Assembly (NCBI RefSeq): GCF_000027005.1 | Contig: NC_012965.1 | Span: 1,785,001 to 1,849,000 of the forward strand | Source: Komagataella phaffii GS115 | Taxonomy: Eukaryota; Ascomycota; Pichiomycetes; Pichiales; Pichiaceae | Direction: 5' to 3' | DNA length: 64,000 bases | Shown: positions 57,936-64,000 of the stretch, piece after piece | How the letters are laid out: each line of letters starts with the position of its first letter | How positions within the stretch are numbered: the first letter of the stretch is position 1 | Position numbers and translations under genes: made by a program | The notes under the pieces: generated by a model | What the model was told of the DNA's origin: nothing | What the model saw: the letters and a program-made list of their open reading frames with translations, nothing else | Databases searched by the model: none

Positions 57936-58565
57936 CTATTTACTTCTCAATCTAGATCTCTTTCGTTTCGACTTGGTATTAACATGCGTCTTGTAATGTT
58001 GCATGCAGTTATCCTGACGGCTGAACCTAGCAGAACAGCCTTCGAAAGGACACTCATGCTTCTTTTCACCAGTGTGAATACGTGTGTGACGAGCTAAGTG
58101 GCCCGACGTTGTGAAAGACCTCTCGCAGATCTTGCACTTGTATTTTCTGATGGCTGTGTTGGGTGTAGAAGACACTACTGTATTGGGGAAGGACGCAAAT
58201 GGTTCCATAAACTTTTGTTGGTGAGGGAGGTCCTGCGCCTCCAGTGGTGGAGTGATGGAGGTGTGAATGTTGGGCCTCGTGACTCCCACGGTATTTAGGG
58301 GCTGATAAAATGCTTGCTCAGGTGCAGGTGCCCCTGTTGCAAATTGGGGTTGAATCCTGGGGGGATATTCAAGAGCAGCGGCAGTGCCCGCACTAGCCAG
58401 TAAAGATCTAAAGGAAGGTAGCTTGATCTCTTCTTCGTGAATGCCATGTCTTCCAGTGAGTGGTGGCCGTTGTATCACTTCCAATGTTGGAAGTTTCGGA
58501 TGTTGGGAGAATGATGTTGCTTGCGGTGCTGGCAAGGACACCATGTTGTAGACTTGAAAACTCAT
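57936..58565 (-). CDS. NRG1: Nrg1-like C2H2 zinc-finger repressor
   Basis: The ATG at 58565 ([13 protein letters not shown]) gives 209 residues; the frame extends further only to a TTG. Two adjacent C2H2 fingers close the protein. The first is [23 protein letters not shown] at about 143-165, joined by TGEKKHE to the second, [23 protein letters not shown]. The fingertip pair TTSGHLARH and [10 protein letters not shown] matches Nrg1/Nrg2, which bind CCCT/CCCCT and recruit Ssn6-Tup1 for glucose repression. A basic tail follows ([12 protein letters not shown]). In K. phaffii, Nrg1 is reported to repress methanol-pathway promoters, linking it to FDH1. A ~1 kb upstream region precedes it. Confidence 0.85.
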   Translation of the reverse strand: MSFQVYNMVSLPAPQATSFSQHPKLPTLEVIQRPPLTGRHGIHEEEIKLPSFRSLLASAGTAAALEYPPRIQPQFATGAPAPEQAFYQPLNTVGVTRPNIHTSITPPLEAQDLPHQQKFMEPFASFPNTVVSSTPNTAIRKYKCKICERSFTTSGHLARHTRIHTGEKKHECPFEGCSARFSRQDNCMQHYKTHVNTKSKRKRSRLRSK

Positions 58566-59616
58566 AACAGATAACCAAAACGGACGAAGTGTTATCACAA
58601 AGACAAAGTAGGATTCAACAGCTATTCTGGGGGCCAAAGGGCATATATATCTCTGGCCAAAAATCGAACACGGTAGTAAAAATAGAGTTGAGTGATTTTT
58701 GATGTGGCAAACCTGGCTGATAAAATTCTGGTTTCAGGGCCTATACTCTGCAAGGGTTGCGACGTTAATCTTGGCAACGTCCGAGAAACAACAAAAAAAA
58801 GCTTTTTCGGCGAGACGTGTGACCGACAATGATTGGACGGCACTCTCAAAAGGGGGGTAATAGGCACAGCTGCATGCGACGCTATATGACGTAGAATTCC
58901 AGAGTTCATGATATAGGAGCAAATTAGTAATTAAACAGTATTAATAGCTCTTATAATAGGCCTGCAAGGAGGCTTTGCCCTCAATAGTTAGGGATTAAAG
59001 TAAAAAGGTAACTACCTGAAATTTAGCTTTTTCAACTTGAAACGAACAATAAAAAACGCCCCCACCGGAAAAACAGGCTGAATCATAAAAAATGCCGATC
59101 AATTAATTGAGAGCATAAATATTTCTAATCATGCAGTATGTTCCGCGCAGAATGTGATTAAGGGTAAAATTACACAGCCCACATTTATACTTTCGGGACA
59201 ACCCTGAATAAAAATCCGTTCAACCGCGTGGTCGTGTATCACACAGTTCTCAACCTTGTGGGATGCTGGGAAGAAAAATTTACTAGCTATCGGTTTTGTT
59301 AGTAGCAATGTCTTCTATTTTATTTGGCCTCAGCCATGGGTAAGTTTTTAGGAGTAAGGATCGCTGAATAACCTGGTTGGATGATGAACATTTTTACAAC
59401 ATGAATTTCTTCACCTGAAATATTATGTGGATTCAGTAAAACAGAGCTTTTTAACCCTGACACCCAAGTTTTTCATCTCATGATCCTTTAAATAAAAGAA
59501 GAAATTGTCAACAACTAACCTCCTACTAGTGAAATGGAACGCGTATTTATACTTCAGTTTGTAATATTATAATTCATTCCTTTAATCTATTTCAATTTTG
59601 TGTTTTTGTATGTCGT
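58566..59616. other. long NRG1-ALG14 intergenic region with a cryptic spliced micro-ORF
   Basis: About 1,050 bases. Near NRG1 there is a TATA-like GCATATATATCTC at 58640-58653 and a GGGGGG tract near 58853. The distal half holds the candidate spliced transcript described separately. No tRNA or known small RNA was recognised. Confidence 0.5.
59308..59572 (+). other. candidate two-exon micro-ORF or spliced non-coding RNA
   Basis: ATG at 59308, then 32 bases to a perfect donor GTAAGT (59340-59345). A CAACTAAC branch sequence lies near 59508 and CTACTAG ends the intron at 59529. Joining 59308-59339 to 59530-59572 gives a 24-residue ORF (MSSILFGLSHGEMERVFILQ plus four more). Three splice signals in the right order and spacing suggest a real intron. 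The product is too short to recognise, and the exons could instead be part of a non-coding RNA. Confidence 0.35.
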
Positions 59617-60264
59617 TTAGACAAGGATTCCATGGTACTCGGTACGTCTATACTTTTGGGCCAATTCTGGCCATTGAACAACAAATCTGTCGGCAACCAA
59701 ATACAGCAACTTTCCTGACAAGCTCAATTCATTGACCCTGGTTAGTGATTCCATATAAATGATACGTGCGCTTGCTAGTCCCAGAATGTTCAGAACCACT
59801 ATACTGTACGCTAAGGGCACACAGGACCCAGGTCCATTCACCAGAAGGACGGACGGTATGTTTCCTTCTTTCCACTTCTTATCGAAAACAAGCACCTTCA
59901 TGGTTCCCAGCCAACACTTTAGCGTTCCTTGAATGCTTCTGAGTAGGCCATCACCTACGTTTCTGGCCCTCGGGACGGTATACACAGTTCCTTTAACCTG
60001 ACTCTTTTCCAACCTAAGAACCGAAGACTCGTCATTGCTTTGAACAATGAATGAATATTTGAACTTGTGGTCTAATTGAGAAAGGATGTTCAACATTTCC
60101 CCGGTATGACCCCCAGATCCCAAAAGGATCAAAACACTTAACGGTTTGTCTAATACTGGACTGACATCCTGAAGACGACAAAATGGGACACAGAAAATTA
60201 CACGTATGACAACAAGAGTCAATGATATCAATAAAGCCAAAAGACAGTAAATTGAAGTGGTCAT
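59617..60264 (-). CDS. ALG14: UDP-GlcNAc transferase anchoring subunit Alg14
   Basis: 215 residues. An N-terminal membrane anchor (about 5-30) is followed by the Alg14 signature VLILLGSGGHTGEMLNILSQL at about 44-64. Next come PRARNVGDGLLRSI, SVLLVNGPGSCVPLAYSIVVLNI and IYMESLTRVNELSLSGKLLYLVADRFVVQWPEL. Alg14 recruits the catalytic Alg13 to the cytosolic ER face. Together they add the second GlcNAc to dolichol-PP-GlcNAc in N-glycan assembly. The length matches yeast Alg14. It shares a 117-bp divergent promoter with the RING gene. Confidence 0.95.
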   Translation of the reverse strand: MTTSIYCLLALLISLTLVVIRVIFCVPFCRLQDVSPVLDKPLSVLILLGSGGHTGEMLNILSQLDHKFKYSFIVQSNDESSVLRLEKSQVKGTVYTVPRARNVGDGLLRSIQGTLKCWLGTMKVLVFDKKWKEGNIPSVLLVNGPGSCVPLAYSIVVLNILGLASARIIYMESLTRVNELSLSGKLLYLVADRFVVQWPELAQKYRRTEYHGILV

Positions 60265-60381
60265 CTCGTTGTAGGACGAACCAACAATAGTATACTTGTC
60301 CTACCCCAAACGTGCAATGGCTTTAGCGAAAATATTGTAACTTGATAATCAATTGCCTCTCATTCAACCAGATACAGCTGG

Positions 60382-60909
60382 ATGTCATCTCAGGCTAACA
60401 ATGGCCGTCGAAGGCCCACTCTCAGACAAATGGTAGAGACGTACCTGGAAAATAGACCCACCAGTCAGTCTCGAAGCAGTTTTAATGATGATCCTTATTC
60501 CGTAGTATCCATGCTTCTCAACCAGCTCCAGAGTAGTTCCAGTCTAGATTCAAACAGATTAGATTCTATGGTTGATTTGCTGAACTCTCTGGGGGATCAA
60601 ATAGACACAGATACTGCCAAGGGAGTTGATGATGCCTATTTAGATCAATTGGATAGAGTTAACGTCAAGCATTTATCTCCTGACGATACATGTCCCATTT
60701 GCACTAATGAATTTCACAACGATCCATACCCTTTGGTTGTGAGGTTGCCATGCAACAAGAATCACTATTTTGACTTAGACTGCATAGGACCATGGTTGCA
60801 TTTGAACAAGACCTGCCCGTTGTGTCGTGTTGACGTGACGAAAAGGAAGGAGATAGTACTACCCTCTGATAGTGAGGAGGAAGATGATTTTGACGACATG
60901 TATGGCTGA
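60382..60909 (+). CDS. RING-H2 protein, YBR062C-like
   Basis: 175 residues. An N-terminal helical, Ser/Asp-rich region (1-95) precedes a RING-type finger at about 101-147. It reads CPICTNEFHNDPYPLVVRLPC, NKNHYFDLDCIGPWLHLNKTCPLCR, with the order and spacing expected for Zn ligands and an E2-binding Ile and Trp. The tail is acidic (DSEEEDDFDDMYG). The finger and size resemble S. cerevisiae YBR062C, a substrate-recognition subunit linked to San1/GID-type quality control in some reports, so the role is uncertain. E3 ligase activity is inference. Confidence 0.78.
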   Translation: MSSQANNGRRRPTLRQMVETYLENRPTSQSRSSFNDDPYSVVSMLLNQLQSSSSLDSNRLDSMVDLLNSLGDQIDTDTAKGVDDAYLDQLDRVNVKHLSPDDTCPICTNEFHNDPYPLVVRLPCNKNHYFDLDCIGPWLHLNKTCPLCRVDVTKRKEIVLPSDSEEEDDFDDMYG

Positions 60910-60969
60910 GTTATAGTATTGTATATTTCTATGTACAAAAAGAAAACATTGAATATTCTGAGGGCATGA

Positions 60970-61701
60970 TTATGAAGTTTCTGGTGGAGTAGCTGGTGTT
61001 TCTGTAGGCTTCTTGGTTTCAGTATCTTTGCCTACATGAACAGCAAATTCAGGGTCTTTTAACAACTCAGCAACACGAGCTGCAATTTCAGGGTTAACGG
61101 ATGACGTCAACTGTGCAATGTTTAGTCCCGTGGAGTCAATATCTCCCTCTTTAGTCGGCGTAGAGGCAGAGAAATCAGGATCGACTGCCTCTTCGATGTA
61201 CATGTGAGCCTTCAGTCCAACACCTGTCACTGAATATTTATTCAAAACAGCCAACCAGATATCCACTACCTCAGGATTGGAGTCCCAAACTCTTAACAAT
61301 CTTGCATGCGTCCTACGTTCAAAATTCTCCTTAGATTTAGCATGAACGAAAGGGGCCCTTATCACTGTCCACCTTTCCCTTCTGGTTTCCAATGGTTTGG
61401 GACCAGTCAGTGGCAGACCAAGATAATATCCTGCCCGTAAGGCAAAGTCACAGAAGAAGTCCAGGTTTCTATTGTCAAAACTTCGCATAGTGATTTCAGC
61501 ACGTAATTCTCCATGCTTTACGGGGATCTTTAGTGGTGCATAGTGGTTCAGCTCCACAGACAGAGGCAGAGGTCTATTCGAACCTGCGACTTCCGTCTCC
61601 TCTGTGAGAACTTTCGGAGTGTATTGAGCAGCTGACTCGGTAGAGACAACATTCCATGCTCTAACAGAATGGTGAAATGGTCTAACCAGTCTTTTGAACA
61701 T
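60970..61701 (-). CDS. RSM10: mitochondrial ribosomal protein uS10m (Rsm10)
   Basis: The frame reaches 61752 only through a GTG; the ATG at 61701 gives 243 residues, starting with the basic presequence [16 protein letters not shown]. The S10 domain lies at about 75-180: [63 protein letters not shown] in outline, closing with [18 protein letters not shown]. The C-terminal extension is acidic and Thr/Pro-rich and makes it longer than S. cerevisiae Rsm10. It is a small-subunit head protein of the mitochondrial ribosome. It is divergent from TRM7. Confidence 0.93.
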   Translation of the reverse strand: MFKRLVRPFHHSVRAWNVVSTESAAQYTPKVLTEETEVAGSNRPLPLSVELNHYAPLKIPVKHGELRAEITMRSFDNRNLDFFCDFALRAGYYLGLPLTGPKPLETRRERWTVIRAPFVHAKSKENFERRTHARLLRVWDSNPEVVDIWLAVLNKYSVTGVGLKAHMYIEEAVDPDFSASTPTKEGDIDSTGLNIAQLTSSVNPEIAARVAELLKDPEFAVHVGKDTETKKPTETPATPPETS

Positions 61702-61912
61702 GATTGAAGGAGTTGATATTGAAGAATTTTTGTCGAGAAAGTATTTTGTCACTTGGCGACAACATTGGCGGAGGATGGGTCCAACTAGAAAAATTTCGAG
61801 CCTTCTGTTGGAAGGTGCTTATCTAAAGAGAAGGGCCTAGGAAGAAAAACAAAAGAAAAAAAAGATTCTTGAAATTTCCAAGGTCCAGTTCCTCCTACGT
61901 TTTCACTACAGA

Positions 61913-62848
61913 ATGGGAAAAACCAGTAAAGATAAGAGAGATCTTTATTATAGAAGAGCCAAGGAGGAAGGCTGGAGAGCAAGGTCTGCTTTCAAGCTCT
62001 TGCAGCTTAATGAGCAGTTCAACCTTTTCAAAGATGTTCGCAGAGTGGTCGATCTGTGTGCAGCACCCGGATCTTGGTCTCAGGTCCTTAGCAGGGAGCT
62101 CTATGAAAAGCAGTCAAACAACAGTGAAACTCCCGCCAAAATTGTCGCCGTAGATCTACAACCAATGTCTCCAATCGACGGAGTGACCACTTTACAGGCT
62201 GATATCACTCACCCTAAGACGTTAGAGAAAATACTGGAAATCTTTGGAGGTGAGCCTGCAGACTTTGTCTGTTCAGACGGAGCTCCCGATGTTACTGGTC
62301 TACATGATTTGGATGAATATATACAAAGTCAACTTATTTTGAGTGCTTTACAATTAACTACCTGCATTTTGAAGCCTGGAGGATCGTTTGTGGCCAAAAT
62401 TTTTAGAGGAAAGGATATTGACTTGCTGTACTCCCAAATGGGTTTCTTATTTGAACATGTAACATGCGCTAAGCCAAGATCTTCCCGTGGTACATCGTTG
62501 GAAAGCTTCATAGTGTGTCAAGGTTACCGACCCAGAGATGGTTGGAAGGGCACCTTGGATGGAAAAAATTTACTTACACCAGAACTGTTCTTTGAGGATG
62601 TCAATCTTGGTAAGAGGATTAAGTTTGACTCCGATTTACCAAACACCAAAGATTTTGAAGAGGAAAGGCACGTCGCTCCTTTTATTGCATGCGGAGATCT
62701 TTCAAGCTATGATTCAGACGCAACCTACACCCTAGAGGAAGATTTCAGAACTGTAAGTCTGGATCCAGTGCAATCACCGACGGCTCCACCCTACAAAAAA
62801 GCGTTAGAACTCAAGAGGCTGGGTCAACTTAAAATACATGTAAAGTAG
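61913..62848 (+). CDS. TRM7: tRNA 2'-O-ribose methyltransferase Trm7 (FTSJ1 family)
   Basis: 311 residues. The start [20 protein letters not shown] holds the catalytic Lys region, followed by [19 protein letters not shown]. The SAM-binding motif is [19 protein letters not shown] at about 45-63. The catalytic Asp is in [20 protein letters not shown], and the second Lys in [14 protein letters not shown]. This K-D-K-E set is that of RrmJ/FtsJ enzymes. Trm7 methylates positions 32 and 34 of the anticodon loop of tRNA-Phe, -Trp and -Leu with Trm732 and Trm734. The C-terminal ~60 residues are variable and acidic, as usual. Confidence 0.95.
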   Translation: MGKTSKDKRDLYYRRAKEEGWRARSAFKLLQLNEQFNLFKDVRRVVDLCAAPGSWSQVLSRELYEKQSNNSETPAKIVAVDLQPMSPIDGVTTLQADITHPKTLEKILEIFGGEPADFVCSDGAPDVTGLHDLDEYIQSQLILSALQLTTCILKPGGSFVAKIFRGKDIDLLYSQMGFLFEHVTCAKPRSSRGTSLESFIVCQGYRPRDGWKGTLDGKNLLTPELFFEDVNLGKRIKFDSDLPNTKDFEEERHVAPFIACGDLSSYDSDATYTLEEDFRTVSLDPVQSPTAPPYKKALELKRLGQLKIHVK

Positions 62849-62882
62849 TAGTAGTAATAATTTTGTCGTTTCTCTTCCTCGT

Positions 62883-63899
62883 CTAGTTAAAAAGACGGTT
62901 CTGGACACCGATTGACTTAGCTATCTCGATGTCAGCAGAGTTTATAAGCCCTTCACAGAAGGCATCTATTTGTCCACTTAAAACCAAGTTTTCCAATCTG
63001 GATGGTTCCGTTGGCAGCTTGAAATGTTTACACCATTCATAGGAATCTGTTCTCAGTAGCTCAGATTCGGTAGCGTTGGGGTTGCGTTTTAGCGTAGCTG
63101 CGTTCTCTTGTTCTCTCTTTGATACCCATTGACTGATTCTTTGCTGCTCACGAGACAAAAGTCTTTGATAGTAGTGGAAATTTCCCTGGTTGTGATTAAA
63201 ATGGTCGACTGTCTCCAACAATTGTTCTATGGTATTCAAATCTCCCTGGGTAGAGTTTCCGAGGGCCAATATTCTTTCACTCTCAGTAGAAACGTCGTCA
63301 GGAATGAGTCCATCAAGAGCACCTCCTACTAAAGACAGGTTACGGACCGTCAAAGGAACTTCCTTCAACAAATTTGAGAATGTCAGCTCTGCTGTACGTA
63401 GATTCTTTGTAATGAACTTTTCACGCATTTGGGATGTTTGGATTAACTGGGGGCTTAGAATGTAAGCTTTGAAGCTTACTAGTCCTTGTCTTGCCTTGGA
63501 GGTCTCATGAACGACCAATACTAACTCTGGCTGTCTATCAAGAGATTTGGCTCTTTGGTTGTGGAATTGAAGCATAGTTTCCAAGACTGATTGGGTAATG
63601 AATCTACCACCTTGGGAACACAGATACCAACCTGAAAACTGGGCACCAATTTTAGCCTTGTTCAACTCTTGCAAAGTTCTTTCCTGAAAATCTAAGTTGA
63701 CGTTTGAACGGAACGAGAATCCCTCTTCATTTTGATTGTGGTGGTTATTGTTGGTTGGAAACGAAAATACATGGGAAATCTTTACTGAGTCAGGGGTCTC
63801 GGGAAATCCAAATAGCGGACCACTTGCAGGGTGTGGCCAATGTTCGGCGCCTGATCTGGCAATTTTAAGAGCCACTGAGGCATTAAGTTCGTAGGACAT
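62883..63899 (-). CDS. translation initiation factor eIF3 subunit h
   Basis: 338 residues. An MPN domain covers about 5-170, starting with ASVALKIARSGAEHWPHPASGPLFGF, with the eIF3h-type strand IGAQFSGWYLCSQGGRFITQSVLETMLQFHNQ. It lacks the JAMM zinc ligands (no ExnHxHx10D), so it is a non-catalytic MPN protein. A helical C-terminal region (about 200-338) includes NHNQGNFHYYQRLLSREQQRISQWVSKRE, typical of eIF3h, which pairs with eIF3f in the octameric core. S. cerevisiae has lost eIF3h, so its retention says this yeast keeps a fuller eIF3. Rpn8 and eIF3f were considered; the GWYLCS and YYQRL blocks favour eIF3h. Confidence 0.8.
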   Translation of the reverse strand: MSYELNASVALKIARSGAEHWPHPASGPLFGFPETPDSVKISHVFSFPTNNNHHNQNEEGFSFRSNVNLDFQERTLQELNKAKIGAQFSGWYLCSQGGRFITQSVLETMLQFHNQRAKSLDRQPELVLVVHETSKARQGLVSFKAYILSPQLIQTSQMREKFITKNLRTAELTFSNLLKEVPLTVRNLSLVGGALDGLIPDDVSTESERILALGNSTQGDLNTIEQLLETVDHFNHNQGNFHYYQRLLSREQQRISQWVSKREQENAATLKRNPNATESELLRTDSYEWCKHFKLPTEPSRLENLVLSGQIDAFCEGLINSADIEIAKSIGVQNRLFN

Positions 63900-64000
63900 T
63901 GGTCTATTTATCCTCTATTAACGGTGTTGAACGAGAGAAAAATTTCTGGACAGGATTTTCAGTAGGAACAAAAGATCAAAGTCGTGTGCGAACTTATTTG

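Overview
The window looks like an ordinary, gene-dense chromosome arm of a budding yeast. It is most consistent with the methylotrophic genus Komagataella (Pichia pastoris). It carries a highly coding-biased NAD-formate dehydrogenase (FDH1) behind a ~1.1 kb upstream region, the pexophagy PROPPIN ATG18, and several genes that Saccharomyces cerevisiae has lost or changed: Tudor-SN, eIF3h, a sphingolipid delta-4 desaturase, and a UGGT with an intact catalytic motif. Introns are rare, short and 5'-biased (CLU1, RPC11). I see no transposon, CRISPR array, rRNA or centromere-like repeat. The species call is inference; I could not search a database.

Layout. 1-6467: 5' end of a membrane protein, then FAB1 (PI3P 5-kinase) split by a frameshift. 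6559-12891: ankyrin-DIL protein, an unrecognised four-TM protein, an FMS1-like polyamine oxidase with an in-frame TGA, and a MAC1-like copper-fist factor. 13113-25758: UBC7, CLU1, Tudor-SN, ORC6, POP5, PRP45, MCX1. 25921-35768: UGGT, initiator tRNA-Met, a ROD1/ROG3-type arrestin, ATG18. 36897-48059: FDH1, a MUM2/WTAP-like gene, UBP14, a rhomboid protease, ADP1, ARO3. 48532-52011: EHD3, sphingolipid delta-4 desaturase, and a 52-residue ORF that resembles the small subunit of serine palmitoyltransferase (Tsc3/ssSPT). 52339-63899: Ark/Prk-type kinase, ORC2, RPC11, HEM13, an NRG1-like repressor, ALG14, a RING protein, RSM10, TRM7, eIF3h.

The main discoveries are: (1) a tiny Tsc3/ssSPT-like gene next to the sphingolipid desaturase; (2) three otherwise well-preserved genes each interrupted by a single lesion, namely FAB1 (at a run of eight A), FMS1 (TGG to TGA) and the desaturase (at TTT-TAA). 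The two frameshifts sit on intrinsically slippery sequence, so sequence error, strain mutation and recoding all need separating; (3) a cryptic two-exon micro-ORF with canonical splice signals between NRG1 and ALG14; (4) a perfect CGG-N3-CCG palindrome in the ATG18-FDH1 intergenic region; (5) a perfect tRNA T-arm/B-box inside a coding region.

Functional groupings: membrane traffic, autophagy and ER quality control (FAB1, ATG18, UGGT, ALG14, UBC7, ROD1, Ark/Prk kinase); sphingolipids (desaturase, Tsc3-like); replication licensing (ORC2 and ORC6); RNA biology (POP5, PRP45, MUM2-like, TRM7, RPC11, Tudor-SN, eIF3h); mitochondria (MCX1, RSM10, EHD3, CLU1); metabolism (FDH1, ARO3, HEM13, FMS1).
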